From Streptomyces sp. RB17 (lineage in GTDB: Bacteria; Actinomycetota; Actinomycetes; Streptomycetales; Streptomycetaceae): DNA of 64,000 bases. The position numbers and the translations under genes were made by a program. The stretch covers positions 1-64,000 of the forward strand of contig NZ_WEGL01000013.1 in the NCBI RefSeq assembly GCF_009604455.1, in the 5' to 3' direction. Numbering within the stretch: position 1 is the first letter of the stretch; the number at the start of each line of letters is the position of its first letter. Shown here piece after piece: positions 8,830-18,178 of the stretch. The notes under the pieces are model-generated. The model was not told the origin of the DNA. It did not search any database and was given only the letters and a program-made list of their open reading frames with translations.

Positions 8830-10794
8830 ATGGACGCCTCGGACGAACTCCTTCGAAGGGCCGCCCCTTCGGCTCTCTTGACCGGGGACGGTACTATCCG
8901 CGGCCTCAATGCGGCGATGGCCAGGGCACTGGGCAGGACAGCGGAGCAGTGCGTGGGTCGTGGCTTGGTTGATCTGATGCCCGCAAGCCAGCGGACTGCG
9001 GTCGAGAGTCTCGTGGCCCACGCCGCCACGACGAAGACGATCGTGATGCGGGTGCTGGAGTTCGCCGGGGCGGGCGCACCCCCCGTGGTCTGCCTTGTCG
9101 AGGCGCAACCCGTGAAGGATCACGCAGGTGGAGAACCGCTGGTGTGGGTGCACGAGTTGGACGCGGGAAACGACCTGGGCGGTCTGGTGGTCCCGTTCCG
9201 GTTGGCGGCCGAGGCCGCCAACCTCGGTCTGTGCATGTATTCACTCCCGGAGCACCAGTTGGAGTGGCTGGGTGGCGCACCCGCCTTGGCGGCGCTGTTC
9301 CCGGAGGCCTCCATGTCGTTGTCCGGGGTAGTTCGGCGAGTCCATCCTGACGACCGCGGGGCTCTGCGGCGGCTCATGCGTTCGACCGCCGCCCAGTCTC
9401 CCTGGATCACGTTGCGGTTCCTCACCGAGCGCGACGGCTGGCACCTTCTGGCCTGCCGGGCCCGCCGGGTCCAGCTGGGGTCTGGCGGCCCTGAGCGGGT
9501 CTTCGGAGTGATCCGCGACGACACGAAGGGGGAAGCGCGCCGACGCAGAGCGTTGGTCGCGCTGAGTGCTGAGCGACAGCGAGCCGCCGAGATTGCGGCC
9601 TTCTCCTCCGCCTTGATCACCGCAGCCACGGAGCAAGAAGTACAGCAGGTCGCCCTGACACGGCTCGCCGCGACCTTCGGTGGTACCGGCGCCGCGCTGG
9701 CGTTCATCACGAAAGGTCGCCTGCGCGTCTCCTCCGATGGCGGGATGCCGATGCCGGAGGCTGCCGTGCACGGCCTGTCGCTGGATGCCCCGAGCCCGCT
9801 GCCCTTTGCGATCCGAACCGGCAAGCCGCAGTTCATACGCGATCAGGAGGACTACATCCGCCGCTGGCCGCACGGGGCCATGGTGCCGTACTTCGACCAG
9901 CTCGACTCCGGCTACGCCATCTCGATCACCTCCCTCAGCCCGACCGGCGATCAGCCGCTCGGGGCCTGGTTGGTGACCTACGACAGCGAACACCACTCGT
10001 CCCCGGATGAGCGGGCCCTCATGGGTACTCTTGCCGACCTTGCAGGCCAGGCACTGAAACGCGTCAGGTTGCAAGAGGCACGAGTCGAGCTCGCCACAGC
10101 GCTCCAGCAGACCATGCTCCCCACGCTGCCCGAGCGCCTGCCGGGCCTGGAGGTCGCCGCCCGGTACCGACCGAGCCGGGACGGGCTGGATATCGGCGGA
10201 GACTGGTACGACGCCTTCGTCATGCCTGACGGTGCCATCGCCCTGGAGATCGGCGACATCCAAGGGCACGACGTGGACGCCGCCGCAGCCATGGGACAGG
10301 TGCGCTCGTTCATGCGCGGGATCGCCGTCCATGAACCGGATCCCGCAACCGTGCTGACGCGCACCAACGAGCTGCTCGTCACGATGGATGCGGCACGATT
10401 CGCCAGCTGCACCATGCTTCATCTCGACCCGCGCGACGGACGGGTCACCGGCGCCAGCGCCGGCCATGTGCCGTTGCTGTACGCACGCGACGACGGCAGC
10501 CACAGCATCCGTGAACTGCCGGGCGGCCCGGTGCTGGGAGTCCTACCCGACGCCGACTACCTTGAAGGAACCTTCACACTGGGCAAGGACACCGCGCTGA
10601 TCATGGTCACCGACGGAGTGGTCGAAGGACCGGCCCTGACACTGGACGCCGGACTGGAGCGAGCCGGAACGCTGGCCGCCCAAGCCGTCCACGACGGACT
10701 GAACGTCGAGGAGACCGCCGACCGCATCCTCGACGCCGCCGTCGCGGTAGACCACCTCGACGACGTGGCCGTGCTGATCATCCGACGCACATGA
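8830..10794 (+). CDS. PAS/GAF-regulated PP2C (SpoIIE-type) serine phosphatase
   Basis: This 654-residue signalling phosphatase starts at ATG 8830 behind CAGGGAG. Order of parts: PAS (about 1-115), a second PAS-like domain (about 115-250), GAF (about 255-415, including ALAFITKGRLRVSSDGGMP), then the SpoIIE/PP2C domain (about 425-652). The last shows LQQTMLPTLPERLPGLEVAARYRP, GGDWYDAF, EIGDIQGHDVDAAAAMGQVR and HLDDVAVLIIRR, with metal-binding aspartates in GGDWYD, GDIQGHD and DDVAV. Such proteins dephosphorylate anti-anti-sigma factors in partner-switching cascades; no anti-sigma or STAS partner is adjacent. It probably acts in the cytoplasm, as no membrane segment is present. Confidence 0.88.
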   Translation: MDASDELLRRAAPSALLTGDGTIRGLNAAMARALGRTAEQCVGRGLVDLMPASQRTAVESLVAHAATTKTIVMRVLEFAGAGAPPVVCLVEAQPVKDHAGGEPLVWVHELDAGNDLGGLVVPFRLAAEAANLGLCMYSLPEHQLEWLGGAPALAALFPEASMSLSGVVRRVHPDDRGALRRLMRSTAAQSPWITLRFLTERDGWHLLACRARRVQLGSGGPERVFGVIRDDTKGEARRRRALVALSAERQRAAEIAAFSSALITAATEQEVQQVALTRLAATFGGTGAALAFITKGRLRVSSDGGMPMPEAAVHGLSLDAPSPLPFAIRTGKPQFIRDQEDYIRRWPHGAMVPYFDQLDSGYAISITSLSPTGDQPLGAWLVTYDSEHHSSPDERALMGTLADLAGQALKRVRLQEARVELATALQQTMLPTLPERLPGLEVAARYRPSRDGLDIGGDWYDAFVMPDGAIALEIGDIQGHDVDAAAAMGQVRSFMRGIAVHEPDPATVLTRTNELLVTMDAARFASCTMLHLDPRDGRVTGASAGHVPLLYARDDGSHSIRELPGGPVLGVLPDADYLEGTFTLGKDTALIMVTDGVVEGPALTLDAGLERAGTLAAQAVHDGLNVEETADRILDAAVAVDHLDDVAVLIIRRT

Positions 10795-11419
10795 CGGCGC
10801 CCGCGCCCTCACACCCTCTGTACGGACCCACTGCAAGCCCCCCTCTCGCTCATTCGCCGAGCGGTGTGTTCTCGATGACTCGGCCAAGCCTGCGGCGGAA
10901 AGTGCCCTCCGGCCCCAGCCACCCAGAGCCCTAGTTTGGAAGATCGCGTATGCGGATGTGTGGTGACCTGGTGAGACGCTGACCTGCGCGTTTCTGAACT
11001 GGTTGCCGTGACTCCCCGCTGTTCCCCGTTCGGAACCGCGTCATCGGGCACGCAGGGGGCACGCGTGGCTCTCTGCCGCGTTCTCAGCCTTCCTGGGTCC
11101 GAAGACCCTGCCCCGGGCTCTGCTCGGCTTCCCACGCGGTGCTCTGAGCCGTCCTGGCGTACAGGCTTTGAGGTCCGGCCTCATCCTTATCAGGTCGATC
11201 ACGGGGGTCTGCCAACGTCGACCAACGGCCCCTGCGCCTTGGCCGATCGTCTGCTGCGGTCCAGCGTCGACCGCTGCTGTTCGCGCTTGTTGGTGTCAGC
11301 CGCCGCACGTGGTCTTGACAAGCGCCTTTTCTCTCCGGCCTGGAGCACTAGGTTGGAAGACTGCCGTCAGCAGGAGCCGGGTGACCCGTCTGCGGCTTTT
11401 TGGCGCTGTCTCGGCACGC
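10795..11419. other. Intergenic, no supported gene
   Basis: About 620 bp with no convincing frame. The motif ctag-t/g-ttggaaga occurs at about 10931 and about 11350, and a run of T follows gtctgcgg near 11390-11400, possibly a weak terminator. The cagggggcacg sequence near 11052 resembles DNA often left beside integrated elements, consistent with a scarred region. Confidence 0.4.
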
Positions 11420-11645
11420 CTATGACTGGCTGAGTCGACCGGACACCCGCGCCCACTTTTCAAGGCAAAAGCCGCATATCAGGATGCAGAGGCCCGCCAA
11501 TCCTGCGATGTTGCGAAACATGTCATCGTGCCGATATGCGTCGAGAAGCTCGACCGACCACCCAAGCCCCATCAGGATGACGCCGAGCCCCCAGATTCGA
11601 GGTGACTCGACACGGCCCCTGATCCGAGGGAGCAGCCAGCGGCGG
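11420..11645 (-). pseudogene. Membrane protein 3' fragment cut by integrase sequence
   Basis: A minus-strand frame ending at TAG 11420-11422 reads FRRWLLPRIRGRVESPRIWG, then two hydrophobic helices (LGVILMGLGWSVELL and NIAGLAGLCILICGFCL) and a short charged tail, EKWARVSGRLSQS. Base use by codon position looks coding. No start codon fits in the surviving part, and the frame runs straight into the antisense of the integrase fragment at about 11645. It therefore looks like a two-helix membrane protein that lost its 5' end at a recombination junction. Confidence 0.45.
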
Positions 11646-12241
11646 AAGGTCGACTCGTCGGCCTGTTCGCCTGCATGTACTACGGCGCCTTACGCCCTGC
11701 TGAGGCAGTCGGCCTGACCAGAGCAGACCTGAAGCTGCCGGAGACCGGCTGGGGGACGGCCCTGCTGAACCGCACGCGTCCCAGTGTCGGCAAGCAGTGG
11801 ACGGACTCCGGCGAGACCCACGACGACCGCGGTCTGAAGAACAGGCCGGCCGAAGAGGTGCGGCTCGTGCCCATCCCACCCCAGCTCGTCGCCATCCTTC
11901 GGCAGCACCTCGACACGTTCGGCAGCGCGGAGGACGGGCGACTGTTCACGAACGAACGTGGGGGAGTGGTCGGCTCCTCGACCTACTACCGCGTGTGGCA
12001 GGAGGCTCGGGCGCTGGCGTTCCCGCCGGCCGCGGTCGCTTCTCCGCTCGCCGCCCGGCCGTACGACCTCCGACACTCGGCCCTGTCGACCTGGCTTAAC
12101 TCCGGGGTGGATCCGACCGAGGTGGCCGAACGCGCGGGCAACAGCGTTGAGGTCCTGCTGAGCCGCTACGCCAAATGCATCGACGGACGGCAGGAGATCG
12201 CCAACAGGAAGATCGAAGAGCTGTTGCGCGAGTACGAGTGA
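11645..12241 (+). pseudogene. Tyrosine integrase, C-terminal half only
   Basis: The frame encodes the catalytic half of an AICE integrase: GALRPAEAVG (catalytic Arg), ARPYDLRHSALSTWLN (HxxR box) and LSRYAKCIDG (nucleophile Tyr), ending IEELLREYE. It is clearly homologous along its length to the intact integrase at 32849-34303 (shared GKQWTDSGE, NERGGVVGSSTY). The roughly 280 N-terminal residues are missing, and homology begins abruptly at GRLVGLFACMYY, about 11645. It includes a TTA leucine codon. It lies about 1 kb outside the left att repeat of the current AICE and probably derives from an earlier element at the same tRNA. Confidence 0.85.
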
Positions 12242-12312
12242 TCACTCATGCGCCGGGCGCTGGCCCCTTGGGCTATCTGGGCCTGCGCCTTAGCAACGTC
12301 GCTTGTAGATGA

Positions 12313-12921
12313 TCAGGGGCCCTGGTGCAGATGCGCTGCCGGTCCGATCTCGGGGCTATACCAGTCTGGGAGCGCTTCAGTGGCGCGCACCTCAAGGCGC
12401 ATGAGTGCTCGCACGTGTCCTTGCTGCTCGATGATCGTGTTCAGGAGGGCAATGACACGCTGGAGCTTCGCTTGGCGAGCAGATGAGTCCGCCTCGGCCG
12501 CTGCTTGCATCAAGTGTCTGTAGGCGGTTGTGAGCTGTGCGTTTACCCGGCTCTCGATCTCTAGTACCGCGTCGCTTGCCACGAGCTGAGCTTCGGCGCG
12601 GGTGTCCCGTTGAGCACGTCGCGCGTTACTGACTTCTGCTGCATCGGTGTCGGTTGATCCCGACTTGAGCGCGTAGGCGTACGCCAGCATCGCGTCTCTG
12701 TACTGGCGATCATTGGCGTTCAGCTGCGCGTAGCAGTTGCGTAGTTGATCGATCTTGCGCTGATCTTCAGAAGCTCGCTGTTCCGCGCTTCGGGCTAATT
12801 CTTCTCGCGTCGACCTTTGCGCCTCGGCGCGTTGGGCGAGAACTTGAGTGATCACCGCCGAAGCCAGCGTCCCCAATACGCCAACGCTCGCGACGATCAC
12901 AGAGATGGTGCCATCGGACAT
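12313..12921 (-). CDS. Membrane-anchored coiled-coil protein
   Basis: This 202-residue protein has one N-terminal transmembrane helix (ISVIVASVGVLGTLASAVIT) followed by a long charged alpha-helical region rich in Ala, Arg, Glu and Gln (AQRAEAQRSTREELARSAEQR onwards) that should form a coiled coil in the cytoplasm. I do not recognise a named family. G-rich sequence precedes the ATG, but a true Shine-Dalgarno is doubtful. It lies between the integrase remnant and the left att site, so it is probably cargo of the older element. Convergent with the integrase fragment. Confidence 0.65.
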   Translation of the reverse strand: MSDGTISVIVASVGVLGTLASAVITQVLAQRAEAQRSTREELARSAEQRASEDQRKIDQLRNCYAQLNANDRQYRDAMLAYAYALKSGSTDTDAAEVSNARRAQRDTRAEAQLVASDAVLEIESRVNAQLTTAYRHLMQAAAEADSSARQAKLQRVIALLNTIIEQQGHVRALMRLEVRATEALPDWYSPEIGPAAHLHQGP

Positions 12922-13196
12922 CCCCGCCCCCCGGCGTCTACCTGACTTGTCCTGATGCGGAGACAGTAGCTAACCCACTTGGGTGGCTCGGCCCAATCGC
13001 TGGAGATCGTCGAGGAAGCAGCCGCCAGCGTGCGGCATGCCAGCGGTTCTCGTGCGCGTAGAGGCCTGCCGCATGACCGGACTGGGGTCGCCGCGATCAG
13101 GGCTGACCAGGAACGATGCCCCAAGATCCTGTCCACAAATAGTCCACAGACGCCGTCCTAGGGCCGCTCAGCGCTGCATACGCCTGCACATACGCG

Positions 13197-13236
13197 AAGA
13201 CCCCGGCCTCAGCGTTTCCGCTGGTGACGGGGTCTT
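13197..13236. terminator. Hairpin terminator, probably the original tRNA-Arg terminator
   Basis: The stem is aagaccccg (13197-13205) with cggggtctt (13228-13236), a 9-bp perfect pairing with extra pairing possible inside. It lies 18 bp outside the left att repeat. In the uninterrupted chromosome this DNA would follow the 3' end of the tRNA-Arg gene, so it is best read as that gene's terminator, displaced 23 kb by the insertion. Confidence 0.6.
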
Positions 13237-13253
13237 TGGGCACCTCATGAAGG

Positions 13254-13295
13254 GTGCCCCCGGCAGGATTCGAACCTGCGCACACGGCTCCGGAG
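13254..13295. repeat. Left att site: 42-bp copy of the tRNA-Arg 3' half
   Basis: These 42 bases are identical to 36263-36304, which form the 3' half of the intact tRNA-Arg gene, from the anticodon loop to one base past the discriminator. The direct repeat, its position in a tRNA and the integrase near the other copy identify it as the left attachment site of the AICE. Confidence 0.92.
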
Positions 13296-13368
13296 TGATT
13301 GCGCCGATCGAACCCTTCACCTCTTCTGACCTGCGATGGAGTTTGACCCTAGGGCTATGGGGCCCGGT

Positions 13369-13389
13369 GGTGTGTCGGAGGTGTGTCGC
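13369..13389 (+). repeat. 21-bp repeat, copy 1 (near left end)
   Basis: A 21-bp sequence made of two ggtgtgtcg-type halves (ggtgtgtcgg then aggtgtgtcgc). It is identical to 36134-36154 and one base different from 17978-17998, all in the same orientation. This copy is 74 bp inside the left att repeat and the other outer copy is 109 bp inside the right one, positions suited to integrase or excisionase arm sites. Confidence 0.55.
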
Positions 13390-13449
13390 ACGAGTCCGCG
13401 TTCGCTACGGCTGAGCCCCTGCCCTGGCCGCAGAAGCTTCGGACGTCCG

Positions 13450-13554
13450 GTGCTCTCGATGTGGCAGACCGGCATCATCTACTACGGGCTGAATCTAGTG
13501 GACTACATGCACCAACAGTGCGACGAGGCACGGGGCGGCGTCGACGAGAGCTGA
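13450..13554 (+). pseudogene. SMI1/KNR4-like C-terminal remnant
   Basis: A short frame reads VLSMWQTGIIYYGLNLVDYM then HQQCDEARGGVDES and stops. The pattern V-x-Q-T-x-I-I-Y-Y-G-x-x-L-x-D-Y is typical of the last strand and helix of SMI1/KNR4 (SUKH) proteins, immunity proteins of contact toxins. Nothing recognisable precedes it, so it is a fragment inside the left end of the AICE. Confidence 0.35.
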
Positions 13555-13721
13555 GATTCCGTTCTGGCGCGACCTCGTTTGATCCACTACGCCTGCGCGG
13601 AGCGTCAACCGAGCCATACTCCAAGCTCGCCCCTCAACCCTGCATGCTGCGCTGAGACTTCGTCTGGATCTTCGTGCGGACCTGACATACTCTCAAGTCG
13701 CGATCGGCAGGGCGTGGGGGT

Positions 13722-16700
13722 GTGGCAGTGACGCAGGAGCAGTTCGGCTGGCTCTCGGAGGCCATATCGACCTTCGGCGCGTCGTGCAAGGACATGGTGA
13801 ACGGGCCGGGCGACCCCGAGGCGTCCATCCGCCCACCGATGCAGAAGCTCCTAGAGACTGTGGGTAGTCACGATGCCTTGGACGGCGTTCTGTGGCACTC
13901 CGAGACGCCGCTGCGTGATGTGGGGGTGCGCCCCGACTATGCGGTCGAGGTACACGGCGACATCGTCGGTTACATCGAGGTCAAGCGCCCCGGCCATCCT
14001 GTTGATCCGGAGAAGTTCACGGGGCGTAACAAGAAGCAGTGGGAGCGACTGCGCGACCTGCCGAACGTGCTCTACACCAATGGCACGGAGTGGCGGCTTT
14101 TCCGCACTGGGGAGCAGATCGGCACTCCGGTTGTCTTCGAGGGTGATTTGGCCAGTGCAGGACGGTCGTTAACCGCCCGTGAGCCTGCAGCGTTCAACAG
14201 TCTCCTGCGAACCTTCCTGCACTGGGTGCCCGAGCCAATCCGCCAAGTCTCCGCTCTGGTTCGGCGCACTGCACCGCTGTGCCGCCTTCTGCGCGCGGCG
14301 GTCCTTGAGCAACTGGAGTTCGAGGGGAGGTATGCGGCGGAGGGCGCGCGTCCTGAGGAGTTGCGGTTCACAGGGCTGAAGAACGACTGGCGCAAGCTGC
14401 TCTTTCCGACGGCCGATGACGCCACCTTCGCTGATGGCTACGCCCAGGCAGTGACTTTCGCGTTGCTGCTGGCGCGCACCGAGGACATCTCCTTGAAGGG
14501 GGTGGGGCTGCATGAGGTCGGTCGGCGGCTGGATGCCGGACATGCCCTGATGGGCAAGGCCCTTCAGCTCCTCACCGACAACATCACAGTGAGCTTCGAA
14601 GTCAGCCTTGATCTGCTGATTCAGGTGATCGACGCGGTTGACTGGGCGGCGATTCGTAAGGGCCGGCGGGATGCATATCTGCACCTGTACGAGTCGTTCC
14701 TGGAGGTGTACGACGAGAAGCTGCGGCAGAAGAGCGGCTCCTATTACACCCCTCGTGAAGTGGTCGAGGAGATGGTGCGCCTCACCGAGGACGTGCTACG
14801 TACCCGCTTGGGCCGCTCGGACGGATATGCGGACGAGAGCGTGCGCATCGTCGATCCGGCGATGGGGACGGGCACGTACCTTCACGCGGTCATTGAGCAT
14901 GTCGCCGCGTGGGCGGCGGAGACCATCGGCCCCGGTGCAACGCCGGATGCGATAGGTGGTCTGGCGAAGCGTCTGATCGGTTTCGAGCTACAGATGGGGC
15001 CCTTCGCTGTCGCCGAGCTGCGGACCTCGGATCTGCTTAAGCGGCATCAAGCGGTCGCACCGCCAGATGGGATGAAGCTGTTTGTCACCGATACGTTGGA
15101 CGACCCGTATTTGGCCGAGGAAACCCTCGCCTCGACGTATGGGGTGATCTCGGAGTCCCGTAAACGGGCGAACCGGGTGAAGGCCAGCACGCCGGTCACC
15201 GTGGCGATCGGCAACCCGCCCTACGACGACAAGGCCAAGGGCCGCGGCGGCTGGGTGGAGAAGGGCACACCCGCGCAAGGCGTGGCTCCCATCGCGGCTT
15301 TCAAGTGGCCTGGCAACGGCCGCTATGAGCACGTGCTGAAGAACCTCTACGTCTACTTCTGGCGCTGGGCGACGTGGAAGGTCTTCGACGCCCATCCGCA
15401 GGATCAGCAGGGAGTCGTCTGCTTCATCACGCCCTCCGGCTTCACCACCGGGCCCGGCGGGCGTGGCATGCGGGACTACCTGCGGCGTACCTGTGACGAG
15501 GGCTGGATCATCGACCTGTCTCCGGAAGGGCACCGCCCGGATGTGGCCAGCCGGATTTTCCCGGGCGTCGCCCAGCCGCTGGCCATCTGCATCTTCGTCC
15601 GCAGCAGAGACACAGACCCTGAGCGACCCGCCCGCGTCCATTACCGCGCCGTCCACGGCAAGCGGGGCGCCAAGTACCGCCAGCTCAAAGAGATCCGACT
15701 GGACGATGACGGCTGGCAGGACACGCACTCGGATGCCATCCGGCCCTTCCGCCCGACCACTGAGACGGGGTGGGAGGATTACCCCGCTCTCGACGATCTC
15801 TTCTGCTGGGGGAGCCTGGGCATCACGGCCAATCGGTCCTGGGTCAACGGCCCCAGCAGGCAGGTGCTTGAGAAGCGATGGGCGCGTCTGATCCACGAGA
15901 ACGATCCGGCCAAGAAGGCGGAGCTACTCAAGGAGACAAGAGACCGTTCGCTGCATGCCAGCAGGGATCCGTTGCCCGGGCAGCCTAAGCACACCAAGGA
16001 ACTCGCGGCCGAAACAAACCTGGCACCTGACCTGGTGCGCATCGCCATGCGCAGCTTCGACCGGCAGTGGCTGATCTCTGATAGCCGTGTCATCGACTTC
16101 GGCCGGCCTGCATTGTGGGAAGCCACGCAGCCAGATCAGCTCTTCCTGAACCAGCAGTCCTCGCACGAGATCGAAACCGGGCCGGCGATCGTCGCTACCT
16201 CCCTGCTCCCTGACACCCACCATTTCAACGGCCGTGGTGGCAAGATCATGCCGATCCTCCATCCGGACGGCACCCCTAACGTGCATCCGCGCCTCCTCGC
16301 GTACCTCGCTGCCGAACTCGGCCTCGACCACGTCACGGTGCACGATCTGGCTGCATACGCGGCGGCTGTTGCCGGGCACGCCGGATTCACCAAGCGGTTC
16401 ACCGAGGAGCTCCTCACCCCAGGCGTGCGGCTGCCGCTCACACGCGATTCCGCCCTGTGGTACGAAGCGGTGCAACTGGGCAAACGCCTCTTGTGGGCCT
16501 CGACCTACGGGGAGCGCTATGCCGATCCGGAAGATGGCCGACCGGCCGGAGACGTCCTCTTTCCGCTAGGCGATGCGCGCCGGCTCCGTTACGACCAGCA
16601 CATAGGGGCGGAAGTCCCCGCCGAAATCCGGTACGCCGAGATGACCGGCACCCTGCACTTGGGCGGCGGGCACGTCAGCCCTGTTCCCGCCGAAGTATGG

Positions 16701-17030
16701 AACTACGACGTCGGCGGCATGCAGATCATCAAGAAATGGTTCGGCTACCGAAAAGCCAACCCCAACAGCCGCAAGACCAGCCCCTTGGACGACCTGCATG
16801 TCGAGTCGTGGCCAGCCGACTGGTCGCGGGAGCTCATGGAACTGCTCTCCGTGCTGCGCCGACTTGTTGACCTCGCGCCCGCCCAGCAGGACCTGCTGGA
16901 CCGCGTCCTCGCTGCTCCCACGGTTACTACAGTCGACCTTGAGAAGGTCGGCATCCTGCCGGTCCCCGACAAGGCCCGCAAACCCCACCGCCGAGTCGTA
17001 CTCCCCACCGAGGCCGGCGAGGAAGCTTAG
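13722..17030 (+). CDS. Single-chain restriction-modification enzyme, type ISP/IIG-like
   Basis: This 1102-residue protein combines an N-terminal PD-(D/E)xK-type nuclease-like region with an adenine methyltransferase. Asp72 (RPDYAVEV) and E86-V87-K88 (GYIEVK) form the nuclease motif. SGSYYTPREVVEEMV and VDPAMGTGTY (about residue 382, motif I) with GNPPYDD (about residue 497, motif IV) form the N6-adenine methylase. The C-terminal third should recognise DNA and resembles the type ISP C-terminal region, but I see no helicase motifs. The start is GTG 13722 after a G-rich site, with GTG 13728 as an alternative. A TTA codon (14169-14171) makes full translation depend on the bldA tRNA. Such enzymes cut incoming unmethylated DNA. 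A methyltransferase-only role remains possible. Confidence 0.82.
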   Translation: MAVTQEQFGWLSEAISTFGASCKDMVNGPGDPEASIRPPMQKLLETVGSHDALDGVLWHSETPLRDVGVRPDYAVEVHGDIVGYIEVKRPGHPVDPEKFTGRNKKQWERLRDLPNVLYTNGTEWRLFRTGEQIGTPVVFEGDLASAGRSLTAREPAAFNSLLRTFLHWVPEPIRQVSALVRRTAPLCRLLRAAVLEQLEFEGRYAAEGARPEELRFTGLKNDWRKLLFPTADDATFADGYAQAVTFALLLARTEDISLKGVGLHEVGRRLDAGHALMGKALQLLTDNITVSFEVSLDLLIQVIDAVDWAAIRKGRRDAYLHLYESFLEVYDEKLRQKSGSYYTPREVVEEMVRLTEDVLRTRLGRSDGYADESVRIVDPAMGTGTYLHAVIEHVAAWAAETIGPGATPDAIGGLAKRLIGFELQMGPFAVAELRTSDLLKRHQAVAPPDGMKLFVTDTLDDPYLAEETLASTYGVISESRKRANRVKASTPVTVAIGNPPYDDKAKGRGGWVEKGTPAQGVAPIAAFKWPGNGRYEHVLKNLYVYFWRWATWKVFDAHPQDQQGVVCFITPSGFTTGPGGRGMRDYLRRTCDEGWIIDLSPEGHRPDVASRIFPGVAQPLAICIFVRSRDTDPERPARVHYRAVHGKRGAKYRQLKEIRLDDDGWQDTHSDAIRPFRPTTETGWEDYPALDDLFCWGSLGITANRSWVNGPSRQVLEKRWARLIHENDPAKKAELLKETRDRSLHASRDPLPGQPKHTKELAAETNLAPDLVRIAMRSFDRQWLISDSRVIDFGRPALWEATQPDQLFLNQQSSHEIETGPAIVATSLLPDTHHFNGRGGKIMPILHPDGTPNVHPRLLAYLAAELGLDHVTVHDLAAYAAAVAGHAGFTKRFTEELLTPGVRLPLTRDSALWYEAVQLGKRLLWASTYGERYADPEDGRPAGDVLFPLGDARRLRYDQHIGAEVPAEIRYAEMTGTLHLGGGHVSPVPAEVWNYDVGGMQIIKKWFGYRKANPNSRKTSPLDDLHVESWPADWSRELMELLSVLRRLVDLAPAQQDLLDRVLAAPTVTTVDLEKVGILPVPDKARKPHRRVVLPTEAGEEA

Positions 17031-17037
17031 GGCCTGG

Positions 17038-17427
17038 TCAGTGCGCCCAACGCTCCACGTACGCGACTGCCTCCGCCACGCTCCACGTCCCGTCGGCGAG
17101 TTGGCGGAGCGCGTGCATTTCTGCAGCGAGTGAGGGTGTGCGTCGCTGGAGGTCGTCGGCGAAGGCGCTCACCTCGGCCAGACGCGCCGAGAGCGCGGCA
17201 CACTCGGCTTCGAAGTGCACTGCCCTCCCGTGCGGCGTGATGGCCAGGCGCTCACCTCTGACCTCCAGCAGTCCCATCCAGCTGAGAGTTCGCACGTCGT
17301 TCGCGATGCTCGCTTCTTCGAGGTCTCGGACCGCCACCGCCACGGGATCCGTATCGGGGTGTGGAACCTCGGCGAGCATGAGGTGTTGCAGAAGTTGAAG
17401 CTGTGAAGGGGAGAGAGCTGAGTGCAC
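17038..17427 (-). CDS. Winged-helix-like hypothetical protein
   Basis: The 129-residue reading from GTG 17427 contains a likely winged helix (LSPSQLQLLQHLMLAEV, then SIANDVRTLSWMGLLEVRGE, then LAITPHGRAVHFEAE) followed by a helical C-terminus. In-frame sequence continues upstream to 17487, but that extension (TRSQCTGLTPCAARH) does not look coding. No clear Shine-Dalgarno is seen. It ends 8 bp from the convergent restriction-modification gene. It may be a regulator of that cargo; no named family is recognised. Confidence 0.55.
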   Translation of the reverse strand: MHSALSPSQLQLLQHLMLAEVPHPDTDPVAVAVRDLEEASIANDVRTLSWMGLLEVRGERLAITPHGRAVHFEAECAALSARLAEVSAFADDLQRRTPSLAAEMHALRQLADGTWSVAEAVAYVERWAH

Positions 17428-17711
17428 GGTTGCATGTCTAGCAGCACAGGGGGTCAGTCCCGTGCATTGGGACCGAGTTCGACCCAACTTCCACCTGAAT
17501 CAGATCAGTACTCCCGGCTTGCTCGGGGGCTCTGTGCGCACGGCCCGTCCTTGAAGGCGCCGCCCCACCAACGGCTACCCACCTGCGCTCGTGCCCCTTT
17601 TCGTCGTGAAGAGGGTGCGCCTTGGACCGCAGGCGCTCTGCGCAATCAGATGGAGTGGGCGGGCCGCTCTTGACAAGGCAGGGAAGTCGCGTCCCCGCTG
17701 ATGCAGTCAAA

Positions 17712-17890
17712 ATCGGAAGTCGCCCCTGGCGCCTGCGTCCATTGAGAGGTCGGCTGCGCCGACTGCTTGCAACACCCAGGGTTTGCAACCAGTCGGCGAC
17801 CGGACAGCCCGGACAGCGGCCCTCTGAGCTGTCCAGGCTGTTTACACAGGTGAGGGACTTAATCGGATAGCCCGGACACCTCCCGCGCCG
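17712..17890 (+). repeat. Structured noncoding block, copy A
   Basis: About 180 bp similar along its whole length to block B at 21261-21448, in the same orientation. Hairpin 1 is cgccgactgcttgcaa (17757-17772) with ttgcaaccagtcggcg (17783-17798), one mismatch in 16. Hairpin 2 is acagcccggacag (17804-17816) with ctgtccaggctgt (17829-17841). A small gtcggc/gccgac stem overlaps hairpin 1 and would compete with it. Blocks A and B bracket the HEPN and DUF4365 genes. Confidence 0.7.
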
Positions 17891-17977
17891 GTGCCGGCAG
17901 TGGAGTGGTTGCGTCGATCAAGCCCTTTGTTACTTCTGGGCTCGGAGCGAACCCAATCCGGGGGCATGGCGTCCGGC

Positions 17978-17998
17978 GGTGTGTCGGAGGTGTGCCGC
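17978..17998 (+). repeat. 21-bp repeat, copy 2 (internal)
   Basis: One mismatch to the copies at 13369-13389 and 36134-36154, same orientation. It lies 88 bp past structured block A. Its presence inside the element beside the block hints that this segment was once an element end, or that the repeat has another role. Confidence 0.5.
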
Positions 17999-18178
17999 AC
18001 GTCGGACAGCCCGGACACTTGCAGATGCGTGCTCTTCCCGAGGCTTGCACGGGCAGGAATGATCGGTCTGACCGATCTGGCTAGAGCACGCGCGATGCCA
18101 GGGCCGCATACGAGTGGCATGTGCGGCCCCCTTAGTGGGTCTTCCTGCGCCGCCTCCGGAGTAAGGACGTGGGCCACC

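Larger units (their letters stand above)
17428..18178. other. Noncoding spacer with structured block A and 21-bp repeat
   Basis: About 750 bp with no supported gene. It contains the first copy of the 180-bp structured block (17712-17890) and the middle copy of the 21-bp repeat (17978-17998). The remaining frames look like noise. Confidence 0.5.

Noticed and set aside
8343..9029. Long minus-strand frame across the phosphatase start
   Set aside because: Only its upstream-proximal part (YRWFTDPRARAGYP) resembles a real domain; the rest is antisense to the PAS domain. Treated as a regulator relic.
13254..13330. A second tRNA-Arg gene at the left att site
   Set aside because: Only the 3' half is present; the sequence diverges at the anticodon loop, so it is the att copy.
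13722..17030. BREX or DISARM system
   Set aside because: The methyltransferase-like protein stands alone; no PglZ, BrxC, DrmA/B or helicase gene is in the window.
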